The notes under the pieces were generated by a model, which saw nothing but the letters and a program-made list of their open reading frames with translations, was not told the origin of the DNA and searched no databases. Source: Phytophthora colocasiae (taxonomy: Eukaryota; Oomycota; Peronosporomycetes; Peronosporales; Peronosporaceae). Taken from it: a stretch of 64,000 nucleotides of DNA. Both the position numbers and the translations under genes were made by a program. Each line of letters begins with the position of its first letter. Positions within the stretch are counted from its first letter, which is position 1. Of this stretch, positions 19,671 through 30,734 are shown one piece after another. The DNA is taken from assembly GCA_018806915.1 (NCBI GenBank), contig JAGKQI010000105.1, forward strand, positions 2,728,001 to 2,792,000, given 5' to 3'.

Positions 19671-20394
19671 ATGGAAATCGACGGAATTCCTATCCCAAAG
19701 GACTACAAGTCACCTCTTGAAGAGCGAGGAGAGACTGATGAAGAAGAAGTTATCCCTCATCCAATTCCCACTCGAAATGGTAAGCCTCTGCTCCATTTCT
19801 TTTAGGATCATGAATGGAGAATGTTTACTTAATGTCACGTGAATTATCCGTGTTGGTAGAGTTTAAAGCGTATCTGGATAAGTCACCGCAACCAGCCAAC
19901 GCGTTTATCTACGGACGATTCATTTGGGGTAGCCCCCATATTGTCGGTGAAGGCAGACACCTCGTGCGTGTCCATCTAACGGATTTGTTCGCCCCACAAT
20001 CACCCGCCATACTAAAATCGGTAATCTTTCACTTTACCTCTCACGTTCTGAACTCTTTTGAATACTAAAACCTCTGAATTTGTTCTGATTAGAAATACGA
20101 AGACCAGTACGTCACTCATCCCTACTTGGTCAACAAAGACCTCATGACTGGAACTATATGGGTACCAGACGCAACCCCTCTCAATTTTTCTGCATGTGGA
20201 CAAAAGATGAAGGTTTTGCGCTTCACGGACCCAAAGCTCTTCCGGGGTGAGTGTTCACCACAAGATACCAAGACCTTGAATTCGAAAAACCGAAGGACGC
20301 AAAGCCGGATGAAAATGCGGAGACTGGTGACACTGCAGGTGAAAGTGATGCAATCAAGATCGAGAACACCAACAAGAAGCGCAAACTGAAGTAG
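19671..20394 (+). CDS. Three-exon hypothetical protein next to Helitron
   Basis: Three exons join in frame: 19671-19779, 19860-20020 and 20093 onward, with introns of 80 and 72 nt bounded by GTAAGC...GGTAG and GTAATC...GATTAG. The protein starts MEIDGIPIPKDYKSPLEERG, contains a FIYGRFIWGSPHIVG segment and LVRVHLTDLFAP, and is followed by an acidic tail. Two endings are possible. Read straight, the frame stops at 20389 in a basic tail. A one-base shift near 20245 instead gives DLEFEKPKDAKPDE and ends with NKKRKLK, a nuclear-localisation-like tail, at 20394; the second looks more like protein. No family recognised. It lies 180 bp after the helicase in the same direction and may belong to the Helitron. 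Confidence 0.5.
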
Positions 20395-22189
20395 CGTCCA
20401 TGTGTGCATTGCTGCCACCCCCGACAAGTATCAAACGTAGTCACCATAGCCGAATATGCGGGTGTGTGCGCATCACTAACATTTACATCCTTTCATCCGT
20501 TATATTCATAATTACTGTTGAACCGTTGATGCTGTATCGGAGGATAGTTAAAGAAAAACGTGTAGATGCTTAACATTTAAGTAAAGTCTGAACGTTAACC
20601 AGATATACACGTAGCTTCGTCAAACAGTGTTCTATAAATTCTGTACCAATAGTACAGTACTATCAGTAGCGAGTCAACTTGTTAAACTGTGACCGCGCGT
20701 TCGAAATTCGAAACAAAATTAGTATACTGTAACGCGGTAAATTGATTTCTCAGTCACATTTATCCCGAAAAATTACCAGGAACATCACAGTCAACACCAT
20801 TCTTCAGGCTAAGCGTTGTGAAGAACATGACAACCAACAAGTATCAGTTTCTCAACAAGATGAGTGGAACACATACGATGAGCATCGTTCTTGAGAAGTT
20901 CTGCATGACCCCACACATTTATTCGACGGCCATACAATCCCAGCGAGAACTGTTCTAGTATATGCCGAAAGTTTACTTGCTATGTTCTACTTTTGTTGCC
21001 CAAAGAACTGCGGTGACGAATCGCTGCTAAGACCAGCAAGTTTCGACTGGATAGCATCAACGAAGTCACGGAAGGTATCCAATCCCGAGCTTTAAAGCGA
21101 TGTTAAATAACACCGTTGACGGTTGAGTTGATAATTGACAATGCGAAATTGTTGCGTAAAGGCCCAATCTAACCACATGGACTTGTCTCTTTGGATAATG
21201 AACGTGGAAGTTGCTGTATCTTAGGGCACGTAAACAATTTCTGAGTCAAGATAGGTTCCAAGATATCTGCTACATCCATTTCAACCATAACTTGCAGCAA
21301 GCCGAGAATGGAGATCGTGCCTTCAAAATTTGACCAGCTATCCAAGGTTGGGAGAGGGTGTCGAACACGAAAATACTACAAGACAAAATTTCTTGGTTGA
21401 TAGACAACGCCGTTAGAAATACGTTTACGATACACAAGCTGTGAAGCAGCAAACGATACCGGTGCTGACACATGCGGCATCCCTGCTTAGACTGCACGCG
21501 TATCGACTGAATCAAACGCAAGATGGTTTCGCGGCTAATGACGACCTGTACAAATTGGTCACCGTACTGGTTTTGCGAATTGGACGACATGATCACCGAC
21601 CACGACGGAAATATCACCTTGGCAACAACCTTACATACAGCAAATTATGGAGGGATGGATGGGACATCTGCAGGCCTGCTGTAACAACATTGATTTCGTG
21701 CAGGAGCGTCTCCCGGACGTAGATAGCAACGTTCTTATAGATTTATGATAAATCATTTATCATTCTCTCTCATCCCGTAAAATACCAAAATGCGAAACTC
21801 AACTGGATTGGTTGTAATTAGAGGGGTGAATCAACGAGGAGATCGCCAGGTTTACAACGTTGCTTCTCTTTTGCCTTAATTCGATCTCTGGTTGCTGAGA
21901 TAATAAACGCTGCGTCTGGTGAAATACTTCGTTTTCTTCAAACTGCGCACCCCGAGTAGCTCGCGTACTGTATTTCTTGGCATCTTCTGCTAGCTATCGG
22001 GCTACCTCCGCATCGATGGGAATGAATAAATCTGTACTGTTAAGCCGTTGCTGAATTGACAGTATTTTTGGTGAGGATTCTTTTAGAAGTGGTCAAGTTT
22101 CCTAATGCAGTTGATGGTTTACTCATAGCTATTCAAAGGCCGGCTGAATTTAAAGGATTTTATAGTAGAAAAGAAGAAATTGAAGTTGA
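20395..22189. other. Region without recognisable genes
   Basis: About 1.8 kb of AT-rich sequence with frequent stops in all frames. The longest frames are under 120 codons, occur on both strands over the same bases (21270-21722), and show no motif. It may be Helitron 3' sequence or PiggyBac target DNA. No Helitron 3' hairpin with CTRR could be placed with confidence. Confidence 0.5.
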
Positions 22190-22400
22190 TTAACCCTATA
22201 GTGCGCCTCAACGATTGACTATACTATACAATTTTATGTTAATGCCTCTTAAAAGGGCGCTCACTGCGCCCTTTTCAAAAATCACGGTAGTTCAGCTTGG
22301 TTACGAGAGCACAACCATCGTACGTTTTCTAAAAAGTGTAGAAAAAGGAGACGATAAAACGCTCTCTGAGCGCCTTTTTACAAAATCACTGTACTACTCT
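22190..22400 (+). repeat. PiggyBac left end (TTAA + TIR + hairpins)
   Basis: TTAA at 22190-22193 is followed by CCCTATAGTGCGCCTCAACG, in keeping with PiggyBac termini, which begin CCC and insert at TTAA. About 60 bp inside, AAAAGGGCGC and GCGCCCTTTT form a perfect hairpin at about 22251-22275. GCTCTCTGAGCGCC near 22364 is a related palindrome. The transposase gene begins 820 bp downstream. The matching right end was not found before the inversion breakpoint at 27765, nor in the sequence once joined to it at 6653. Confidence 0.65.
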
Positions 22401-23009
22401 AGGCTCCATCTGATTGGCTTTAAATTTTATTTTTTTGAACGACTAGTCGAACTCGTCGCTGATTGGTTCAATGTATGGTACAGAGTACCCAAAACATATC
22501 TTACAGAGCAAATAGTTTTCTTTACTGAAAGATATCGCCCCTCACCAGTTTATGACCAACGAAGTAACCTTGCGTTGACGAAGTTGACAGTGCGTAGAGA
22601 GGTGACATGTTGCGATGGCTGGATTCGCCTTCGGCTGGTGTTACGTGTACTTCCAGACTGCCACTGCGTGTAACACTTCGTACAATGCAGTGCAAGAATG
22701 CTAATTTACTTCACTTCCACCAGTTGTGTGGGAGAATTGCTTTATGCTCTATATAAAGTATAAAGATATGCAGTGGATTTTATCAACAATGGTGCATGTA
22801 TCTTGGCTTGAGTATGAAGTTCATATATGATGTGCATCAATTTTAAATTTTCTATACCGTCAACAGCTGCATTTCTAGGATCTAGTAACCTCCTTTATCA
22901 AATGCCATTTATTTTCCGAACGTAATACTGACAGTAAAAAGTGTATCCTTCACAATTTATAAAAATTGGACGGCTCTGCTGCCTACTCATTGCTAAAAGC
23001 GCAGGAGGG

Positions 23010-24938
23010 ATGTCTGGTACTAGGAAGCGCACCAAGGCGACACAGGCCCCCCATCCAAGCAAGCGAACGCGTGTTACCAGATCTTCTGTGTCGGAGACAT
23101 CATCAAACACAAGCTGCGGGTTGATCGAGTTTAGGCATGCCTGGGTCCATTTACGAAGGGAAGGGTGGACTTCGAAGCCACCGAAAGGACTCGAGAGTCG
23201 GTATCGCTACGTAAAGCCTGGTGGGGACCCAAGAGGATTGGAAGGAGAGGACTTTCTCCTCGGGGAAGAAGCAGTCCTACGTTTTGTAACGCCAGAAGCG
23301 TTCTTTGACTCGACGGATGCAGGTACAAATGCAATGCGGAATACGTTAAGGTTTTGATCTAACATTATGTGTGCTGGTGACAGACGACAATAGTACCTGT
23401 GGAGACCAGCAAGATCAAGGGCGATATGGTGGACGTAGCCAGAGACAAGATGAAATTGCTGCTACGAGTGGCGAACAAGACGTGGCTGTGAGCATTGGTG
23501 GCAGTTCAGTCGGTACTGGCCAGGCACGAGGTGAGTAGGCGTGTAGTATTAAAGCATTTAAAGTTGCTATTCTAACGTGCGTTTGCTGCTGACAGGCGTC
23601 GATCGATCTCGTGACGACGTTCGTTTACGAGGCCGCGGTCGAGAAGGTGGGGGTGACCAAGGACGTGGACGAGGGCGAGGACGAGGACGGGGTCGCGGTC
23701 GAGGTCGAGGTCGTGGTGCTGTTACGAGTGGCGAACAAGACCAAGACGTGGCTGTGAGCATTGGTGGCGGTTCAGTTGGTACTGGCCAGGCACAAGGTGA
23801 GTTGGTGTGTAGTATTGCAGCATTTAAAGTTGTTAATCTAACGTGCGTTTGCTGCTGACAGACGTCAATCTATCTCGTGACGACGTTCGTTTACGAGGCC
23901 GCGGACGAGAAGGTGGGGGTGACCAAGGACGAGGACGAGGACGAGGTTGCGGTCGAGGTCGAGGTCGTGGTGCTGTTACGAGTGGCGAACAAGACCAAGA
24001 CGTGGCTGTTAGCATTGGTGGCGGTTCAGTTGGCACTGGTCAGGCACAAGGTGAGTTGGTGTGTAGTATTGCAGCATTTAAATTGTTAATCTAACGTGCG
24101 TTTGCTGCTGACAGACGTCAATCTATCTCGTGACGACGTTCGTTTACAAGGCCGCGGACGAGAAGGTGGGGGTGACCAAGGACGAGGACGAGGACGAGGT
24201 TGCGGTCGAGGTCGAGGTCGTGGTGCTGTTACGAGTGGCGAACAAGACCAAGACGTGGCTGTTAGCATTGGTGGCGGTTCAGTTGGCACTGGTCAGGCAC
24301 AAGGTGAGTTGGTGTGTAGTATTGCAGCATTTAAAGTTGTTAATCTAACGTTCGTTTGCTGCTGACAGACGTCAATCTATCTCGTGACGATGTTCGTTTA
24401 CAAGGCCGCGGACGAGAAGGTGGGGGTGACCAAGGACGAGGACGAGGACGAGGTTGCGGTCGAGGTCGAGGTCGTGGTGCTGTTACGAGTGGCGAACAAG
24501 ACCAAGACGTGGCTGTTAGCATTGGTGGCGGTTCAGTTGGCACTGGCCAGGCACAAGGTGAGTTGGTGTGTAGTATTGCAGCATTTAAATTGTTAATCTA
24601 ACGTGCGTTTGCTGCTGACAGACGTCAATCTATCTCGTGACGACGTTCGTTTACAAGGCCGCGGACGAGAAGGTGGGGGTGACCAAGGACGAGGACGAGG
24701 ACGAGGTTGCGGTCGAGGTCGAGGTCGTGGTGCTGTTACGAGTGGCGAACAAGACCAAGACGTGGCTGTTAGCATTGGTGGCGGTTCAGTTGGCACTGGC
24801 CAGGCACAAGGTGAGTTGGTGTGTAGTATTGCAGCATTTAAATTGTTAATCTAACGTGCGTTTGCTGCTGACAGACGTCAATCTATCTCGTGACGACGTT
24901 CGTTTACAAGGCCGCGGACGAGAAGTTGGGGGTGGCCA

Positions 24939-24983
<45 letters not shown>

Positions 24984-27633
24984 TCGAGGTCGAGGTCAAG
25001 GTCGAGGTCGTAGTGCTGCTACGAGTGGCGAACGCGACCACGGCTGCGGTATCATCGACGTTGAATCAGTTATAGACGGCAATGGCGTACGGATACAAGG
25101 TCGAAGCCCCGCTACGGGTGGTGTACATGACGACGGCGGTAAGATCATCGACGTTGATGCCGTCGACGTTGAGGGCGTCAATCGCAATTCTACCGGTACG
25201 GGCAGGGATAAAGGTAGGAACGCGTGAAGGAAGCGAAACACCACGCTACGAATTAACTGTGCATACTGTTGGCAGACGGCGGAAGTACTCGCGACGGCCC
25301 GCACGAAGCTGTGGATGGTGGAGGACGCGGTCGGGTCGCTGCTACGGATGACGAAATTCACAACAGACGAGTAGTCATTGACGTTGAAGCCGAAGAAGCT
25401 GAGAGCGTTGGTGGAAATCCGGCGGGTACTGGCCACCGACAAGGTGCGAACTACATGTGAGGATGCTTAGTGAAAGGTTGCTACTCTAACCATGTATATT
25501 GCAGAAACACCTACCAGGGCTCCTTTGACGCTTTTGGAGGATATTTTTATTGACAAATTGGTGGCGTTCTCGCCTGCACAAGAAGAGTGGATGAAGGCGA
25601 AAAGTTATAGAGTGATTGGAACGGCGTTTATCGTCGGTCGAGTCTGCCGTCGCCCAACGAAAGGAAGATTTGCGTCGCTGTTTCAAATTCGGTGGTTGGA
25701 CACACAGTTTCAAAGCGCTGTGGAGCATATCAATGTGGGCTTGGTTCAAGCTGGCATTGAAAATTATCGCTCGGTTACACGCCTGGAGAACCCGGAGTGG
25801 GCCGTGTTGACTGATTCGGCTGGAGCTGATGAATTGGAAGTTGGTGATGCAGCTGACCTGGATGTAGCCGGCGAGTATTACGAGTACGAATTTCCTGCGC
25901 AGCTTACATCGAACCTAGCTGAAGTTGAAGCAATACGAAACATGCGGTTTACCCCTGATGACCAAGTTGATGAGCCGATGGATTTATATACCCACGCAGA
26001 TGGCACTACCAAGACGCGTATTCGACCTGAGTACAAGTACATGTTTGAGCGCTCGGCCTGTTCGTGCTTCTTCGCGTATATTCCTTTGTATTTCTGGAGG
26101 CAAGTCGTTCACGAGACGAACCAGTATGCCATCATCAAGGGGGTCCGGATATCAAGCCCGTTCAGTCTACCTGAATTGATGACGTTTATTGGAATTCTCT
26201 TTTTCATGGCTTTAAACGACAAAGGGGAATACTCGAACTATTGGGGACCACAACCAGAAGATCGCATATTTGGTGGATGCACGACGTCTCTAGATGGTGT
26301 CATGAGTCTCAACCGCTTCAAACTCCTTAGACGTTGTCTCAGCTTCAAAGCAAATCCCACCAACTTACAAAAAGACGCTGCTGCTCGAATCCGCCCGCTC
26401 TTGAATCTACTAAAGGTGACAGGTGATGAGTACGTGGTTGTTGGGCGTGATGTCGCTTTGGATGAGGCCAGCGTCGCTTGTAGATCGCGTCAAGGTCGCC
26501 ATCTCATCGTTTTCAACCCTACAAAGCCTACAGGAAAGTACCATTTTAGGCTGTACATGTTGTGCTGTTCTACGAGCTGGATTGCATTAAACTACCGATT
26601 GCACTGCAATAAGTCTGACATTGCGGAGCGACTTGAAGGGGTGGTTACGCCGGATGAGACGGAGCTACTGCGAGAAGAGTTGGAAAAAGTCGCCAAGATT
26701 CGGCAGCATGTATTAGAGGTCGCGCGCCCGTTATTTGGAACAAATCGAGTGCTGAACATGGACAACTACTACACTTCGGTGCAACTACTCCAAGAACTCC
26801 GAATTAAAGGCCTTTACGGACGGGGAACAATCCGAATCAACAGCAAGCATTTCCCAGGGCACGCGATCCTTGACAAAGATCACGACAATTGTACCCGCGG
26901 AGATTTACGCCAGGCAGTCTCGTTAGAGCATCGCATGGTAGCAGCCTCTTGGTGTGACGGGAGTATCGTGAATATGGTCTCGACCGCGGACGCTTCCTCA
27001 GTATCTACCGTAACGCGCATGATAGCCCACGAACACGTTGAGTTTACTGCTCCCACGTGCATTCGGGCCTATAACAGTAACATGCAGGGCGTAGACCGCT
27101 TGGATCAGATTCGAGGGAGGTTTTCTATTGCAGATGGACACTCATTCAAGCGCTGGCACAAGAAGCTGGCACTGGCCTTGATTGATGTCGCTAGGGCCAA
27201 TGCATATTTGACGCGACGTCTTGTCAGACCGAACGATATCACCCGTGACCCCCACCGCGTCTTTATGACGGAACTCGTACACGAACTTATCAATGGTCAT
27301 TGGAAAGAAGTGGCAAGCGAAGGTCAGATGCTATTTGGAAGCCGGATACCGCATGACTTTGAGCCTGGCCAGTCTACTGGAACTACACCACTAAGTTCCC
27401 GATCCAACCAGGTACATAGCAGTCCATCTGTAATAGCCTGTGCCTCGGTGACATCTAAGCAAGTATACGAAGACAAAAGTCGGAAACGCCGCCGCTGCAT
27501 TATATGCAGATGGGAAGGTAGATATCCTACTGAAATTACCAACTACTGTCATACACACGGTGTGTGTCTCTGCAGTGGTGTTCATCGCAAGCCCCACAAG
27601 CCGTGGACGTGTCCGGATACAACTTGGACTTGA
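23010..27633 (+). CDS. PiggyBac transposase with duplicated RG-rich exons
   Basis: Eleven... exons, counted from the sequence as ten: 23010-23322, 23384-23530, 23596-23796, 23862-24050, 24115-24303, 24369-24557, 24622-24810, 24875-25213, 25276-25443 and 25505-27633. All nine introns are 61-65 nt, have GT...AG ends (mostly GTGAGT...CTGACAG) and split codons after base one, and the exons sum to 4053 nt (1350 residues plus stop). The N-terminus is a basic SGTRKRTKATQ segment. The middle is RG/RGG-rich. The last exon is a PiggyBac DDE domain: DGVMSLNRFKLLRRCL, VALDEASVACRSRQGRH, LNMDNYYTSVQLLQEL, YNSNMQGVDRLDQIRGRFSI, and a C-terminal Cys/His finger (CIICRWEG...CHTHGVCLC) that in PiggyBac binds the ends. 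No stop interrupts it, so it may be active. Cut-and-paste transposition at TTAA is known for the family; the role of the RG array is not. Confidence 0.85.
23531..24874 (+). repeat. Tandem exon + intron array
   Basis: One 201-nt exon (23596-23796) and four 189-nt exons (23862-24050, 24115-24303, 24369-24557, 24622-24810) alternate with six near-identical introns of 64-65 nt, giving a period of 253-254 bp (266 bp for the first). The last four units are almost identical. Each exon encodes DVNLSRDDVRL, then Arg-Gly repeats, then AVTSGEQDQDVAVSIGGGSV. All introns are phase 1, so units can be gained or lost without changing the frame. Reading through an intron reaches a stop (TAA or TGA) within it, so each must be spliced. 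Confidence 0.9.
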
Positions 27634-27765
27634 TGGGAGCGTTATCATCGATTTTATTTACCTCAAGGGCTCTTTACCACCAAAGGCAATATCTGTCGAA
27701 GTTCAGCGCTAGCAAGGTTGAGACAACAGCTAGAAGTCGTAGACGCGAAACCTGCCACCCTGTCC

Positions 27766-30470
27766 GGTATACTGGCCGCGTCCTGAATGATTCCGAAATC
27801 CGTTATCATATTGCGGAAAAGGAAGTCATTGCGATACTGAGAGTACTTCAGGTCTTCCGAACGCTGATTGAGCAGTCCGAACTGATTGTGTACACCCGAT
27901 ACTCCGTCCTGAAGTGGGTCATCACCTCGAAGTCTGCTGATGGTAGGTGTGTTCCTTGGGGACTTGCACTTTCACATTGGAATCTGGATATCCGGAAGGT
28001 TCAAAGGGACGAAGACGGATTGGCTGCGATAATGGGTGCTGGGATAACCCCACGAGAGCATCTGGATAAGATTTCGGAATCCCTGATCCCTTCGAAAGGA
28101 CGCATCCGGAAGCCGCCAGTGGTGAGCATCGAGATGTTGGAAGCGAACTACGAAGGTGTTATCCTGAGTTTCGATGGTGCTGCCAAGACTTCCACCCGGA
28201 AAGGAAGTTGCGGGTGTGTTCTCTGGAAGCTACCTGGATGGAAGGTTCTGGAAGCCCGAGGTTTCATTCTGGATGACGTCACCGTGAATGACGCGGAGTA
28301 CCATGGACTTCTGAAGGGCATGAATATGGCATCTGGAAGAGGCATTCAGGATTTGGTGGTTGTGGGAGATTCCAGAATTGTGATTCAGCAAGTACAAGGA
28401 CTGATCAACTGTAACCAACCACATCTTCAGAAACACCTCGCGGAAGCGGAAGTTCTGAAATCCAGATTTCAGAAGGTCAGATTTGTGCATCTCAAACGAG
28501 AATACAATCAGGCTGCCGACTACCTGACGACCAAGACATTGGTTCAAGGAGAATCCTGGGAGGTTTCCGACGAAAGTGACCTGAGGCATTTGGAACTTGT
28601 TTCCAAAATCCAAGAGAAGTTGGTGAAATCAGAAATGTCGGAGGCCCTTCCTTCAGATATCCAGATTCAGGAATCTGGAATCCCGGATGACAACGACCTT
28701 CCCGGACCAGATTCGGAACCGTTACCAGAGTCTGCGCGAGTGATGGCTGTCATTGCAGAAGCTGGGGATCCAGAAGGAAACGATCCGGATGCCCCTCCGA
28801 TGGGACCATTGGAACTTCAAGCCGAGCGTTGGAGACGGATCAAGGTCCATCAGGATGCCGACGAATACCTGTCTGAGCTGAAGGCGTTCCTGAAAGGGGA
28901 TTTCCAGAGGTTTTCGCATAAACGTCTCCGGAAGATTGCAAAGGTTGCTGACTTGTTCACTTTGGATTCCAGAAACATTCTCTTCAGGATGTCCACAGTC
29001 ACCCAGAAGCGACCTCGAGATTTTCTGGGAGAACTTCGATTGGTGGTTCCGGAATCCTTACGTTCTGATATGCTTCACTATGCCCACGAAGATTTCCAAG
29101 GTGGACACCAGGGCATCCGGAGGACTCATGAGAAATTGCTTTCGGAATACTATTGGCCTGGGATGTATGCAGATGTGGAACGCCATGTGAAGGAGTGTGT
29201 GGATTGTGCATCCGGAAAGGGACGGCCTCCGAATCCAGGTCCGTCACCTGGAAACATCGAGCCATCATGTCCTTTCGAAGTTGTCTCGATGGATTTCGTG
29301 ACGCACCTTCCAAAATCCGCACGCGGAAACACTTTCCTACTCCTGTTTCAGGATATGTTTTCCGGATACGTGATGTGCAAGCCCATGTCTTCGACGACTG
29401 CCCAAGATGTTGCAGAAGTGTATGAACAAGTGGTATTCCAGAAGTTTGGATCAAGTTCCCTGATCCGACACGATCAGGATCCCCGATTCATGAGTGCCGT
29501 CTTCGAGTGCTTCCAGAATCTACTTGGGAGTCTCCAAAGGGCAACATTGGGATACCGTCCGCAGGCAAATGGCCAGCAGGAACGTTCCGTTCAGACGGTA
29601 GTTCGAAGCATCCGGGCGTATATTATGGAAGCGGATCAAAGTGATTGGGATGACCATGTGGAAAGGCTGATGTTCGCTCTAAATACCTCTTTCGATGCAA
29701 CGCGCCTGGAAACCCCCTTCTATCTAATTCATGGTTGGGACGCCCAGAGTACAATTTCAGCAATGCTGGGTCCAAAGCCACATAGTATTCCTGAAAGGTC
29801 AGCGTACGAATGGAGACGAAAAATGCAGAGGGACTACAGCTACGCTGTAGCTTTTGCAGAAGGACTTCAGAAGAAAGCCAAGCGTCACCGTTCCGAAATC
29901 CAAACGCAAAAGTGGAAAGAGCTTTCGGAAAGGCTGAAATCCGGATTTTCGGAAGGCGATTCCGTGTGGTTATATATTCCGAAAGTCCAGACTGGGCTAA
30001 GTAGGAAACTGGCCCACATGTGGCATGGACCATTCCGGATTGCTGAAGTGCATCAGGACTTCCGGGTGAAACTCAAGGTCGAGGGCACGGGATATCGTGT
30101 CAACCCTTGGGTGCATATCAGCCGCTTGAAACCCCGAGCACTCTTCCCGAAACGTCCTACCACGGAGATCCAAGTGGACGAGGACGATGACTTTGACGCT
30201 GCCCTTCTTCCGGAAGACAGTTGGAATCCGGATGCCGAAGAGAACGAGTTCGAAGTCGAAAAGATTTTGGATCTTCGATGGTCCAAACGTACTCGGACGT
30301 CGAAAAGGAATCGGGAATACCTGGTCAAATGGAAAGGCTATCCGGATCCGGAATGGCTTCCAGTGTCCCAGTTAAGCTGCGGTGCCCTTCTTTACGAATT
30401 TAATCAAGGAGCAAGGGCGCGAGCGAGGTTCCAGGCTATGCAAGCCGGGGACGACCATCCCCAAGTCTAG
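27766..30470 (+). CDS. Gypsy pol: RNase H, integrase, chromodomain
   Basis: About 900 codons with no stop. RNase H continues with IRYHIAEKEVIAI. A second ribonuclease H-like unit follows (VILSFDGAAKTSTRKGSCG, NDAEYHGLLKGM, VVVGDSRIVIQQVQG), as in elements with an archaeal-type RNase H added. The integrase zinc finger has H/H/C/C in HEDFQGGHQG and CVDCASGKG-like spacing. The core has D in VVSMDFVTHLP, D in LIRHDQDPRFMS, and E in ANGQQERSVQ. A GPF/Y-like PFRIAEVHQDFRVKLKV segment comes next, and the C-terminus is a chromodomain (EKILDLRWSKR, YLVKWKGYPDPEWLPVSQL) that in chromoviruses steers integration to marked chromatin. The plus-strand frame reads upstream across the breakpoint into PiggyBac flank by chance. 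Confidence 0.9.
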
Positions 30471-30734
30471 ACTTCCGGATGCTATCATCCGGGAAGTTTT
30501 GAGAAGGGGATTCCTGAACTGTGACTACCGATTGAACTTTGATTTGATTACGATTGGAAACTGATTTCGGATTATGATGGAACTTTGGAATCCTGGGTTT
30601 CAGAAGGATGGATATGAAGGAGATGAACAAAAGCTGACTTTTGGAGAAGTGAGGTGTATTACGAGTGATTAGTGACGAATTACGTATGGAAAACATGGAG
30701 AATTGGAAGACTCACTCGATCTGAACTACACCTC

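Larger units (their letters stand above)
6654..27765. other. Inferred ~21-kb inverted segment
   Basis: The left edge cuts a Gypsy pol frame on the minus strand at ...GVPAAV, and the right edge opens the same pol frame on the plus strand at YTGRVLNDSEIRYH. The two edges are adjacent in a normal RNase H domain. Both edges share the dinucleotide CG. Turning this segment around rebuilds one Gypsy element and one Helitron frame and brings together the two halves of a TCTG target duplication (15527-15530 and 35640-35643). See findings. Confidence 0.85.

Noticed and set aside
22215..22673. A 152-codon plus-strand frame near the PiggyBac left end
   Set aside because: It starts inside the terminal repeat, has no motif, and lacks splice links to the transposase.
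23567..24796. Pro/Arg-rich reading frames on the minus strand and Val/Glu-rich frames on the plus strand in the same array
   Set aside because: They are other-frame readings of the RG repeat (CGAGGA and its complement); they stop or start in introns and have no start context.
23531..24874. Regular direct repeats with constant spacing, at first sight like a CRISPR array
   Set aside because: The unit is 253 bp, holds coding sequence and perfect GT-AG introns, lies in a eukaryotic gene, and the spacers are not unique.
27564..27765. N-terminal extension of the pol frame on the plus strand before the breakpoint
   Set aside because: It overlaps the PiggyBac 3' coding end in another frame and has no resemblance to pol before YTGRVLND.
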